DNA of 64,000 nucleotides from Arabidopsis thaliana (taxonomy: Eukaryota > Streptophyta > Magnoliopsida > Brassicales > Brassicaceae), in contig NC_003074.8 of the NCBI RefSeq assembly GCF_000001735.4, forward strand, positions 5,642,101 to 5,706,100, in the 5' to 3' direction. The position numbers and the translations under genes were made by a program. The notes beneath the pieces were generated by a model, which saw only the letters and a list, made by a program, of their open reading frames with translations, was not told the DNA's origin and searched no databases. This document shows, in pieces, positions 49,936-61,112 of the stretch; position 1 is the stretch's first letter, and every line of letters starts with the position of its first letter.

Positions 49936-50779
49936 CTATCGTTCTGGACTATACTGATACAAAAGAGTTATACTACAAAACAGTGCAACTGGAACGAGAT
50001 ATATGTAACATAGAATAATCATTTTATACCAGTTGAGGAAACATTGTACTTAATTATAACTGGGAATGTCTAAAGGTAACTTATGAACTTCTATCGACGG
50101 CACAGTGGTCAGATTAACTTCCACCGAACAAGTTTTGGATTCGGAAAAAACAATTTGAACTGTGGACGACAAGCACGAGCCAAGTGATATTTATTTATTT
50201 ATTTTACCGACTAAAAAAATCTTTGTAGTAATTTAAAATTTTCAATGCAGAAAATATTATGCTAAATTAAAGTGAATATTTGATACTAACTAGTTGACCC
50301 GCAAATATAATCTTAACTTTATCATATTGTTGTGATACTATTTACATATCAAAGTATTAAATCCCATTTTCCCTGTAATGAGTATCTATTTATCCCTTTA
50401 TCATAAAATAATAATCCAAAATACGTGCTCTCTTAATTTATAGAAAAATAAAAGTTAATAACTATTTAGAACCTTATGGTAAAAAAAAATACAAGTAAAA
50501 GTATATCTCTAAGCATTTTCCCTTTGAAATTTTCAAACTAATTAAATAGTTACCAAAACAAAAAGAAGAAGGGCAGAATAGTCAAAAGAGAAAACTCGCG
50601 CGTCAACGTTGGCGTCGTCTTGCCAAACTTTGCCAATAATAATAATTAGACTTCTGCACTTTCTCACGAACCTCTCTGTCTCGTCCATTACTTAAAAACC
50701 AAATCTTTCATCATCTTCCTTCACCAGTTGACTCTCTTTCAATCTATCTCTGAATCTCTCACTCTCCTACCCGAAAACC
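49936..50779. other. Intergenic region, promoter of ATL2
   Basis: About 840 bp of AT-rich DNA; the last 150 bp are the C/T-rich ATL2 5' leader. ACTAGTTGACCCGCAAATAT near 50288 resembles edges of common Arabidopsis repeats, but I cannot assign it. No gene seen. Confidence 0.5.
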
Positions 50780-51694
50780 ATGAACTCCAACGACCAGGAT
50801 CCGATTCCGTTCAGACCCGAAGACAACAACTTCTCCGGTTCCAAAACCTACGCCATGAGCGGCAAAATCATGCTAAGTGCAATAGTAATCCTCTTCTTCG
50901 TCGTCATTTTAATGGTCTTCCTCCATCTTTACGCTCGTTGGTATCTCCTCCGTGCTCGTAGACGTCATCTCCGTCGTCGTAGCCGTAACCGTCGCGCTAC
51001 GATGGTTTTCTTCACCGCTGATCCTTCCACCGCCGCAACTTCCGTCGTCGCTTCACGTGGACTTGATCCAAACGTTATTAAATCTCTTCCTGTTTTCACT
51101 TTCTCCGACGAGACTCATAAAGATCCGATCGAATGCGCCGTTTGTTTATCGGAATTCGAAGAGAGCGAGACGGGTCGGGTTTTGCCCAATTGTCAACATA
51201 CTTTTCATGTTGATTGTATTGATATGTGGTTTCATTCTCATTCCACTTGTCCTCTTTGTCGATCTCTCGTTGAGTCTCTCGCCGGGATTGAATCAACGGC
51301 GGCGGCGAGGGAGAGGGAAGTTGTGATTGCGGTTGATTCTGATCCGGTTTTGGTAATTGAACCGAGTTCTAGCTCTGGATTGACGGATGAACCACATGGA
51401 TCTGGATCTTCTCAGATGCTGAGGGAAGATTCCGGGAGAAAACCGGCGGCGATTGAGGTTCCGAGGAGGACTTTTAGCGAGTTTGAAGATGAGTTGACTC
51501 GGAGAGACTCGCCGGCGAGTCAGTCGTTTAGGTCTCCGATGAGTCGGATGTTATCTTTCACTCGGATGTTGAGTAGAGATAGAAGAAGCGCTTCGTCTCC
51601 TATCGCCGGAGCTCCGCCGCTATCGCCGACGTTAAGCTGCCGGATACAGATGACCGAGTCAGATATCGAACGGGGAGGAGAAGAGAGTAGGTGA
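50780..51694 (+). CDS. ATL2: ATL2, membrane RING-H2 ubiquitin ligase
   Basis: Intronless, 304 residues, typical for the ATL family. One N-terminal transmembrane helix (about residues 29-50) is followed by an Arg-rich stop. The GLD box RGLDPNVIKSLPVF is at 93-106. A RING-H2 finger has C119, C122, C138, H140, H143, C146, C157 and C160, with the conserved Pro between the last two cysteines (CPLC) and DMWF before. A Ser-rich tail follows. It acts as an E3 ligase at the plasma membrane, and ATL2 is an early elicitor (chitin)-induced gene in defence. The sequence matches Arabidopsis ATL2 as I know it. A frame starting upstream at 50728 overlaps out of phase and is a shadow. Confidence 0.95.
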   Translation: MNSNDQDPIPFRPEDNNFSGSKTYAMSGKIMLSAIVILFFVVILMVFLHLYARWYLLRARRRHLRRRSRNRRATMVFFTADPSTAATSVVASRGLDPNVIKSLPVFTFSDETHKDPIECAVCLSEFEESETGRVLPNCQHTFHVDCIDMWFHSHSTCPLCRSLVESLAGIESTAAAREREVVIAVDSDPVLVIEPSSSSGLTDEPHGSGSSQMLREDSGRKPAAIEVPRRTFSEFEDELTRRDSPASQSFRSPMSRMLSFTRMLSRDRRSASSPIAGAPPLSPTLSCRIQMTESDIERGGEESR

Positions 51695-51699
51695 CTTGT

Positions 51700-51809
51700 C
51701 ACGTGTTGGTGTCTGATTGGTTTAATGTTAACCGGGAGTAAAAAAAGGAATTACTACAAGTCAACAGGCTTTTGTCTAGGTGTTGATTTCGGCGCCCAAG
51801 GACACGTGG
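51700..51809. promoter_or_regulatory. Two G-box/ABRE-type CACGTG motifs
   Basis: CACGTG at 51700-51705 (TGTCACGTGTTG) and in GACACGTGGC at 51801-51810, the latter a good ABRE core. They fall in the ATL2 3' transcribed or flanking region, so their role is doubtful. Confidence 0.4.
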
Positions 51810-51810
51810 C

Positions 51811-53532
51811 GTAAACTGAGCTTCCAGGAATCAATATTCACCGTCTATTATGATTAGATAGGTTAGATAGATTTGTGTAACGATGTACAAAGTCATCTAC
51901 AATATTGAATCTATTTCCATTTATTTTACCATATTCTTTTTTTTTTTATAATTTTCGAAGTTCTACAAACTCTTTTATGTAAAACACAATCCAATGGTCA
52001 TAATTGTGATAAAGACTTTGCATAATTTTTCCTTTATTTATTACCGATTTAATGTCTTCACTCTTCACTACTTAATTATGAACACAATTCGTTATTTCCC
52101 TAACATTAAACAAGAATCGAACGTAAACACAATTCACATATTTTATTGCAAGCATTCTTAGTAATAGTAGTGATCTAACGTAATGTGTCATCATGTTTGA
52201 TCGGACAGTCTATAATTTGTCTGATAAATTAAGATAAACATGCAACACAATAAGTAGTTGCCAACGATTCCATGTGACTCCGTGCTCAACACGACTGCGA
52301 CTTCCGAGTTTTGACTCTTTTAGTTCTATCTTATTCTTTCACTTCAAATCTATATCATTATTCTTTTAAGCTTTTTGTCCATTCAATTGTGTGCTCTGTT
52401 TGATATATAAAATGTATTGAAATATCACTCTTTCTTTCTACGCGTTAGTGGACCAAGTCTTATGCTTCCTAACCACACCACAACGTGATATACTGATATT
52501 TTAAGATACCAACTAATTCTTTTTTTTTTTTTTGGCAAAGTGATACCAACTAATTCATGTATCCAAATCCAACAAAATGAAGTAACAAGTTACCAACTCG
52601 CACTATCTCCAACTCCAATCATCAATTTGTTTTATCATTTGAAAAAAAAAACAGAATTTTCTGTTAAGACGTATGCGTGAACAATCTCAGTTTTTGATAC
52701 AATTTTGAAGACAAAAAAAATACTATACATAACCCACTAGTTACTTAAAAGTTGGTAAAGCTACATAGAACGACGTCAAGGAAGGGCAATTTAGGTAGAT
52801 GCATATGTTGCTAACTCATACAAGTAGAAGACAAAAATATCAAGAGAGTACACTTTCCAGGAACTTTCCATTGTCAATTAGATGACGCAAAAAGTCTTTT
52901 GTTGATTTCCCAAAGTCCCAAAAGTCCAAAAACAGTGTCGAAAAAAGGAATTAACATGTAGATACAGTCTTAGACTTATTTGGAATGTTCTTGCTTTTTA
53001 TACTTTTATATGCAACGTTTTATGTTTCTTCTTTTTTTGTACCATGTATCTACATTTATCTCTATCCTTCTTTCTTCAAAATTATTTTCTTCCTGAAAAT
53101 TACTTTTCATAAGTCCATAAAAGAGTGATAGAGTAATGAAAATAAATGGACAAGTGGACAAATATTAGAAAAGTTGAAATTGACATAAGATAATAAGATA
53201 GTTAGTGGATGCAATCAAATAAGTTGAAATGGATCGAACAAGGCAGCTACATACATAACAATATGTGGAATGACATCATATGAACAAAATATTGTCAAGT
53301 TCTCGGTTCTCTTAAGATAAAGAAGATCACTTTATGAACAATTCAAAATTTCCACAAGCACTCTTTCTAATATGTTAAAAGACCCTCTAAAGTGGAATTT
53401 TTCATTGTTATTACAACATATGCTACTTCTTCTGGCAATGCCTTCATTATAACTTACACAAATGACAGTTACAGAGTTTCATAACTGACTGATTAAAATC
53501 CCATACCTAACTACACAATCTAATTTGAGTAG
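51811..53532. other. Convergent spacer between ATL2 and CAP-H2
   Basis: About 1.7 kb of AT-rich DNA between two convergent genes, with the retroposon footprint at 52505-52556. Otherwise I see only poly-T tracts and no gene. Confidence 0.6.
52505..52556 (-). mobile_element. Ultra-truncated LINE/SINE retroposon footprint with 15-bp TSD
   Basis: GATACCAACTAATTC occurs perfectly at 52505-52519 and 52542-52556. Between them are 22 bp: fourteen T then GGCAAAGT. Read on the minus strand this is ACTTTGCC followed by a poly-A tail, flanked by a target-site duplication, the pattern of an L1-type retrotransposition that copied only the last few bases of its template. Confidence 0.75.
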
Positions 53533-56500
53533 TCACAATTTCCCCAAAGATTTTTCGATTGAAGCAACTTCAGTTACCTCAGTTACATCGTCAGATCGAC
53601 CTTTCCGTCTCTTCTTACTGTTTGGTGTGCATCTTACACCAACACCGTTGATCTTTGAGATCTTTAGCGAGACTTTCCGAGTCTGGCTTGAGACAGAACA
53701 TGTGTTTCGCTTCTTAGGTGGTGGTGACTCGTGAGATTTGCCTTTGGTTATTGGGGACTTAGCTCGTTTTTGGGGTAAATGTATCCCTCTTTTCTCATTC
53801 TTCCTGTTATGAACTTTGAGCAACCGAACACTGAACGGTTTAACCGCTGTATAACACATTGGTTCGTTTGTGGAGTTCCCAGGTTTTTCCAGATCAACGT
53901 CTCCATTGTTCACCTGTGCAAATCATAATTTTAAATGTTGAGCTCTTGTTTTATTAACAGAAATAATTGTTTTCCTCTGTGACTTACCAACTGGAGAAGC
54001 GCAGAGAAGGCCCGAGCTACCTCGTGCTTTTCTTGGTCTTTCATAAGATCAGTAAAGGTCTCGACGTTTCCGCTCTCTTCAACAGTCAGTTTGTTAATAA
54101 TCCTATCTCCATATTCTTGAATGTCGAAAGGAGGGTGTAGCTCCTGACCATAGAAAAACAAATACCAGTGGATATATAGACAATGCATGAGTTCTCTGAC
54201 TTCAAGTAAATGGTCACAGAAACTAGGAGAAAGAATATTACTTGTTCTTCTAGGTTTTGCTCAATTTTCTGTTTCCACGTTGAAACACGAGCAGCCAGAT
54301 CTGTTTGCTTCTCACTTTTAGCTATGTTAGCGAGAAGAGCATCCTACAATATAAAGAACCAAACATTTGAGCTTCCATAAGAATATAGAGCAAAAACCTA
54401 ATGCGGTCTACTGAAAATTGGAACAACTGTACTTCCAACGTATAAAATCAAACCAATGGTAGTTACCAGGTGTGAGCGGCAGAGATCTTCCAAGCTTTCT
54501 TGACAATTTGATTCGCCGTTTTCAAATCCATCGTAGTTGTGAAACTCGGCAGCTCCACCATCATTCTGCATTCAAATTCAAATGAGCGGATAAGGGTTTC
54601 ACATATTTCGACCAAAATAGATCAATTAGTGAAACTACTCACCATATTGAGAACATCTTCATCCATGAACGGATGTTCTGCATCATCACCATCATGCTCC
54701 CCAAAATCATGGAAGTCGCCATTATTGGCTTCATCATGGTTATCCTTGTCATTGTCATTGTAATTGCCGTTAGCACCACAAGGTTGGTTTCCTCCATTCA
54801 CAAGCATCTCTCGAAGCTGACATCCAAACTATCAGTTTTTTTGGTTTGTTGCATTTCAATATTCTATAAAAGGTATAGAGAAACACAGACCTTCTCGTAA
54901 TAAGGGATGTCTTGTGATGCTTGCTCGTCTTTACTAGCACAACCGTGCATTTTCCAAATTTCAATAAGCTCTGAACTGATGGGACCGTTTGGTCTAGCGA
55001 GAGGGAACATGGAAGTCATATGGTCCTTGGTAATGCTCCATCCAATCTTTTTTAAAATTTTTACTGCTCATGGAATAAAGTAGAACATGAACTAGAAGTA
55101 AGATGCAAATCGAAAGATATAGCTTCAGATATTAATCAAGAAAACAATAGCCATTTCCCAACCTTTTTTGAAAGGCTTCACTTTCAACTTCCCTGGTTCA
55201 TAGGGATTCAATGGCTTCCACGGATCATCTTCGTCAGCATCTGTATCACTAAAATCCATGGCTCCTCCATATTCATTATCCATGTCAAAACCATGATCAT
55301 TGTCTTCAAAAACAGGAGGCTGAGACCCTTGGTCACAATTTTGATCATTGGGACCATTCCCACATATTGGGGACAAGTGGACATTGGTGCCCTGATTCTT
55401 TCCCACAGATGACTTACGAGCACTTCCTCCAGAACGTCCAACAGATGAGTGAAAGCTTTTACGAACTGAGCTGCCTCTGTGGGCACTGTTCCTTCCTTTA
55501 CCACCATAGTTATCACCTAAAAATTCATTCACCGCTACAGCATCACATGGGTCTAATAGTATAAAATCCCGGTAGAGATGTGTAGTTGCCAACTGCAAGA
55601 GATGAAAGTTAAAACGGAGTTCAAGCCCCAAGCTCTTTCTGTTTTTCATACTCTAAGAAGTGGAAAAACATGCTATACCAGATAGGATTCCAATTCTCCT
55701 CCGTCACCACTAGTATCCAAACAGTCACCTTCAAGAACAACTAGATTCGCTGGAGGCTTGACAAATTGACTTGGACAAGTATCTCCGCCAACCGAACTGT
55801 CCAATCTATTCTTTGTGTCCACTATATTATCAACAATAGCTGGATTAGAAATCTGCTCTCTAGAGTGGCACAAAGATAAAATGTCAAATTTCAGAAATTT
55901 CTCTACCTGGGATGTCATCTACATTCCAGAAGAGATCATTTTCTTCTTCATCAACCTGACGTGAGGAGCTTGCCTCATTCTCATTTGATGTACCTTTAGA
56001 CTGTTCCTGGTCTCTGTTAGCAAGAACAATTGACTAATCAGAGAACCTTTCTCCAAGAATTGCTTAAGGAAAAGGAAGCAAATTTCCAAGTGAGTAACAA
56101 CTAGCAAGGTGACCAAAACTAAAATTTATATGAAATCAGAAAGTGACAGCTTTAAACACAGCACCAAAATAGGAAAAAGATACGTTTTTTAGATTCAACC
56201 ATGGTATAAATTTTCTTCATTTGTGAACACAAAACAAAACCCATCCACATAGAAATAGATGGAATCAAAGTTAGCCCCTAAACCCTGAGATGCTTGGAGT
56301 ATCTAACACAAGTACTAATGTTATTATTCTTGTTCAATTTCACTAAGGAAAAAACAGGGAATCTAAAAGGACAAACCTTTGCTTCGATAGAAACTCCAAC
56401 GTACGTAGAACTAAATTATACAAGTACTCAACTTTCTTGCTGTAAACCTGAACCGAACCCTGAAGCAGCAAAGCAGCTACAACAAAAATCGAAACCCAAT

Positions 56501-56763
56501 TCTTAATTACCCAAAAAATGAAATAGCTTGACATCAAACGAGAAAGTTCTGAAATTGAAGCAAAACCCACACAGACCTTCAGCGAAATTCACAGGAATTT
56601 GCCCATCTTCTTCATTTCCAGTGATTTCTCCGGAACAAATTTTGAGGAGGTACTCTTCTAGCTTCTCCGACAAATCAACTTCCCAATTAGCCACCAAATC
56701 CCTCTCCGGCTGTACTGTATGAATCCTCTCGCCGCGGACTTCCCCGCCACCGTGACTGGTCAT
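53533..56763 (-). CDS. CAP-H2: Condensin II kleisin subunit CAP-H2
   Basis: About eleven exons. Exon 1 (56763-56577) carries the kleisin N-terminal signature [20 protein letters not shown]. Exon 2 (56476-56377) has [20 protein letters not shown]. Later exons hold [14 protein letters not shown], then [22 protein letters not shown], a Ser/Gly-rich and acidic linker ending [15 protein letters not shown], and a C-terminus with [10 protein letters not shown] and a basic tail ([11 protein letters not shown]). CAP-H2 bridges the SMC2/SMC4 heads with CAP-G2 and CAP-D3 in condensin II, acting in chromosome arm compaction and, in plants, centromere scattering, heterochromatin silencing and boron stress (also called HEB2). 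I believe it is AT3G16730. The exon list is incomplete; middle boundaries were not all traced. Confidence 0.92.
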
Positions 56764-57375
56764 TCTCGGTGAAGACTCACGGAATTTAAGCTTCTATATG
56801 GAGAGATTGGATAATTCATATCCCTAATCCCAAACCCCCAAAAAGAAAAAGCTGAAACCCTAAAAACTCTGAATTGGGATTCCAACTATAAAGAGAAATT
56901 TCAATAGAAATATCTGATTTTGTGGTGAAATTTGAGAAATTTTTCTGGGAGACGAAGGGATTGTGCGATGTAACACGAAGATTTCAAGTGATTAGTGAAG
57001 ATAGAAAGGAACTGTGAGAGAGAGAGAGAGATTGAGAGTTTTGGGAAAGAGAGATACGAATTATTTTGACTTCTCTAGATTTTCCCGCTTCTCATCAAAT
57101 GCAAATAGTGTTACTATTGGGCCTAATTAATTTGGGCTGTATTGAGACTTTAACAGGCCTTGGACCCATTACTAATAAGTCAAAAACTTATTACCAATCA
57201 AACCCCACTTATGTGGGTACTTTTGGTCGGATGCGGAAGTATCCGTCCTGATGATGATGAAGCCAGATAGATTTTTTCTTTTTCAGATGGAGTAAATTAA
57301 CACAGTCGGGAAGCAATCGGTGGAAAAGGAAACAGCTTTGGAAGGTTGATTCCATTACAGATTCGATTCGAAACT
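56764..57375. other. Divergent promoter, CAP-H2 / F-box gene
   Basis: About 610 bp holding the CAP-H2 5' leader (AAACCCTAAAAAC telo-like motif near 56855, GA run near 57019) and the F-box leader. An open frame continues upstream to 57346, but MVQISDLP at 57376 fits F-box starts better. Confidence 0.55.
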
Positions 57376-58551
57376 ATGGTTCAGATTTCCGATCTTCCAC
57401 GGGATTTGACAGAGGAGGTGCTCTCTAGGATTCCGGTGACATCTATGAGAGCAGTGAGATTTACTTGCAAAAAGTGGAACACCTTATCGAAAGATCGGAG
57501 CTTTACAAAGAAGCACCTGCGTGGAGCAAGAGCAGCAGCAAAGAAGAAGCAGACGAAGGAGTTTCAGGTGATCATGATGATTCAATTTAGGGTTTATTTA
57601 TACAGCGTCAACCTCCTTAATCCATCAATAGAGCGTATAGGTAAACTTATTAGCCTAGACGTTGAAGATCATGTCGACATATCTAAAATCTTTCACTGCG
57701 GCGGTTTATTGTTATGTATCACCAAAGACATATCTAGGCTTGTGGTTTGGAACCCTTATTCTGGGCAAACAAGGTGGATCAAACCTAGAAATTCTTACCA
57801 CAGATTGGACAGGTACGCTTTAGGATACGAAGAGAAGAACAAGTCGTGTCGTTGCTACAAAATCTTGAGATTTATGGATGATTACGAGGATGACAGGGCA
57901 CTGCGCCTAATTCGTGAGTTTGAAATCTACGACTTAAACTCTGATTCATGGAAGGTTGTTAATGTCACTCCCGACTGGGATGTAGAGTTTTATCACCGTG
58001 GCCTGTCTCTCAAGGGGAATACTTACTGGTTTGCTCAAGAGAAGCTTCCACCATTACCACGCGGAAGAGTGATAACAATATCAGATATGGCTGATTTCTT
58101 ACTCTGTTTTGATTTTACAAGGGAGAGATTTGGACCGCGCCTGCCTCTGCCTTTCCACTCTTTTGTTGAAGATACTGTGACTCTATCCAGTGTTAGAGAT
58201 AAGAAACTTGCAGTGTTATTTCAGCCATGTAGTGCATCTACCGTGAAGATATGGATTAGTCGCAAGATTGAGCCCAATGCAGTGTCGTGGAGGAAGGTTT
58301 TCTTAGCGGTTGATATGAAATCACTCACTGGTTTTCAGTTTGACATTAACGCTGCAAGTTTCTTTGTTGACGAGAAGAAAAAGGTCGCCATGGTTCTGGA
58401 TAAAGACAGGTTCAGTTATAAATTTACTCGCAACATAGCTTACATCATTGGGAAGAAGGGGTACTTCGAAAAAGTGGATCTTGGAGAATCTACAGTTTCA
58501 AGTTGTGCCTCACTTGTGTGCTCTTACGTTCCAAGCTCAGTGCAAATCTAG
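57376..58551 (+). CDS. F-box protein with FBA-type associated domain
   Basis: Intronless, 391 residues from [20 protein letters not shown] (an in-frame Met ten codons earlier is possible). The F-box is at residues 1-45 ([14 protein letters not shown]). The FBA domain shows [49 protein letters not shown] and a final [13 protein letters not shown]. It is a predicted SCF substrate receptor with unknown target. It is of a different FBA subgroup from the pair at 5477-8956 ([20 protein letters not shown] style), so it is not simply a third tandem member. I believe it is AT3G16740. Confidence 0.9.
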   Translation: MVQISDLPRDLTEEVLSRIPVTSMRAVRFTCKKWNTLSKDRSFTKKHLRGARAAAKKKQTKEFQVIMMIQFRVYLYSVNLLNPSIERIGKLISLDVEDHVDISKIFHCGGLLLCITKDISRLVVWNPYSGQTRWIKPRNSYHRLDRYALGYEEKNKSCRCYKILRFMDDYEDDRALRLIREFEIYDLNSDSWKVVNVTPDWDVEFYHRGLSLKGNTYWFAQEKLPPLPRGRVITISDMADFLLCFDFTRERFGPRLPLPFHSFVEDTVTLSSVRDKKLAVLFQPCSASTVKIWISRKIEPNAVSWRKVFLAVDMKSLTGFQFDINAASFFVDEKKKVAMVLDKDRFSYKFTRNIAYIIGKKGYFEKVDLGESTVSSCASLVCSYVPSSVQI

Positions 58552-59044
58552 CAAGCTTCACCACGAGGCAACCAATCGATTCAATTGTTTTCTTTTCTTA
58601 TGTATCTGATTTGTCTTGGAGATTTTTTATCTTTGTCTAGTTGTTGTGCCCAGAACTCTAAGTTCCGCCACATAGTTTTTCCAGACTAATAACTTGTTAG
58701 AGGACAGAGCTAAGCATACCTGACCTGAACACAAAATTATAGGGGAATGAAATTGGTTTCTACCTCTGCATGTCTCACCATGAAAAGCTCATCATCGTAG
58801 ATCATCAGGTCTGCTTTAGCTGAGGGATGGACTTGTGTTTTGCTGGTATGACATGTTTGAACATTAATTTGGAGATAACCCTTGTGTGACATGGCCTGGA
58901 AAGGGTTATTATTAAAAAGCCAACTTGGTAAAAATGAAAAGAGTTTTTACATCTCCAAATTCAACTCTTTACTTGCAAGAAAAAAATCTGTTGGTCAAGA
59001 TGGAATCTTTCCCTTCACTTTTGGAATACCGGATGCACAAAAAG
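58552..59044. other. Convergent spacer
   Basis: About 490 bp between the convergent F-box gene and the acidic-tail gene. It contains their 3' ends and nothing else that I recognise. Confidence 0.55.
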
Positions 59045-59913
59045 TCAAAAACCATTAGCATGAGCTTCTATATTATCATCTCCGGCAGATTCATCATCAC
59101 TACTGTGACTCTCATCATCACTACTGCCGTCATCATCATTACTACTGCCGTCATCATCACTAGAGTCATTATCACTGTTGCCAAGATTTTGCGAGTCTTC
59201 AGTGTCCTCACCACTGTTGTGACCGTAATCATTGTCGTCACTCATATGATAGCGTCTGTAGTGTACCACCCGGTACGTCCCATAGCTACATTAACACAAG
59301 TAAGTCAACAAACGTTCACTAAAACAATTTAATGAAACAAAAAAGAAAAGAAAGAAAAGATATTACTTACAGTTGTTCACATTTGTAGACTCGTCTTTCA
59401 TAGGTGCTGCTGACTCCCTCGTTAATGGGAACTAAAAAGCACTGGTCAACTCTATACCGTATGTCGAAGTCTCCATGCATTTTGTTAAAATTGGTTAAGT
59501 CCCAGACTGTAGTATCTAGCACATCTTGCTCATCAACATCAAAAAGAAATAACCCTTCTTCAGGGAATGGGACGGGTACAGTAGAGGTAAGTAAATCTTC
59601 ACGTTTGCCGAGTATGTTCCTTAAATCCTCATGGTCCAACCACTCTGTTCTGGAGCGTATCAAGACATCCTCAAGATCTGAAGAAATTGGCGAGAAAAGA
59701 GAGATAGTAAGGCTATTCAGATATTTACATTCGCAGACCTCAAGCTTAATGATCTCACATTAAACAATCAGCTAATTACAGAGATGTAAAACAAATCAAA
59801 TTACGGGAAAAAGAACAGATCCAGCATAATTTCCACACAACTTGTCAAACAATGAAAGAAGAAAAGGAAGAAGAACCTGGATCATCTATCACGTCCTGAA
59901 GATTATTAGCCAT
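59045..59913 (-). CDS. Uncharacterised protein with Ser/Asp-rich acidic tail
   Basis: Three exons: 59913-59877 (MANNLQDVIDDP), 59677-59371 (LEDVLIRSRTEWLDHEDLRN, FPEEGLFLFDVDEQD, VDQCFLVPINEG) and 59285-59045 (YGTYRVVHYRRYHMSDD, then a run of D/S/N with AHANGF at the end). They join in frame to 194 residues. I do not recognise the globular part (residues about 12-125). The tail of about 65 residues is mostly Asp and Ser, encoded by (GAT/AGT)n-like repeats, and would be a plausible casein kinase 2 target. There is no signal peptide or membrane span, and a soluble, perhaps nuclear, protein is a guess. A TATATAAA box on the minus strand lies at 60335-60342. I believe it is AT3G16750. Confidence 0.78.
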
Positions 59914-61112
59914 GATTCCGACGTAGCACGAAACCTGATTATATACGAGCCCTGAACCCGCCAAACTCTGCACAAGCCCGAAGAAAACAGCGTTAATGAT
60001 CGTAGAAATTGATTCACCCGAAACTTGAGGATATCTACACACAGCATAGCAAATACACAAGTTACCTTGAAGCAAACACGAGGGACTTAATCGCTGAACC
60101 CCATGGATCTGTAACTTCTGCAATTCCGTCGCCGATTTTAGATTCTAACCGATTAGAACCTCGATTCAATGAATGAAATCGTCAATTGAATACTCTCTCC
60201 TCTCTCAATCTCTCTGTGAATCGATATGAGAAAAGAAGAAACGGAAAAGAAACTAAATTCCTCTCTACTGTATCTGTAACCCAAGAATACCAAAGGAAAT
60301 AGTTAACTCTTAATCCCATTTCTCACACAGGCGCTTTATATATAGAGGTTTAACACTCGACGACTCTAAATTGATTTCAGTTACAAACGGTTGGAATAAC
60401 TAACTAACTCTCGGATAAGATTTCTTCTCTTCTCTGAACCCAGCTGCTTCAGCTTCAACTAAACATCTCGATAACTTGATATTGAAGAAGAAGAAGACAT
60501 AAACGACGCCGTCGCCCTTGTGTTTTGGTTTTCTCCAATTAACCCTTAACCAGCTCAATTTCCGGTTTACTCATTAAATTCAAACCGAGTCTAATTAAAC
60601 CCTGTTTCACATCAGCTTCATATATTATATTTTACCCATATTTTAAACTACTTTATCTTTTTATATACAAATCAATGAAATTTTTTTATTCGTACTTTCT
60701 CTTTTGTATATACAAACAAAAGCTTTAAAAAAAAAAATACCAATTAAAATTTTACTACAATAACTTTCTTTTTGCAAAACAATTCACTAAATGCGCACAA
60801 AAAAAAATGTAATGGTAAAATTTGGGGATGAATTGAATGAAAACTTAAAAAAGAGGGGCATTTTTGTGAAGTTCCATTTTGTTTTCTCCCCTTCGTTGGC
60901 TCTGGAGTCTGGACAACAACGCTAAAGGAGAAATCTCTAGATCGCTTGTGGATTCGAAGAATCTCTCACGGTCGGTTCTTGACGACGGATCAAGCTCTAT
61001 TCCTCTAGTATCATCTAATCCATCGAGCAATTCTCATTTTGATCTTCCGTTTTCATCATCTTCTGGAATCAATTTTGCTCTTGTTAAATCTGAAAGTTCT
61101 GAGGATAAAATC
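59914..61112. other. Divergent promoter, acidic-tail gene / TPR gene
   Basis: About 1.2 kb. The left part is the minus-strand leader with a TATATAAA box at 60335-60342. The middle (60580-60870) is AT-rich. From about 60879 the TPR-gene leader begins and stays open in frame with the TPR protein. Confidence 0.55.

Noticed and set aside
50728-50961. Frame starting upstream of ATL2
   Set aside because: Out of phase with ATL2 and without domain features. A short upstream-overlapping ORF effect cannot be excluded but is not supported.
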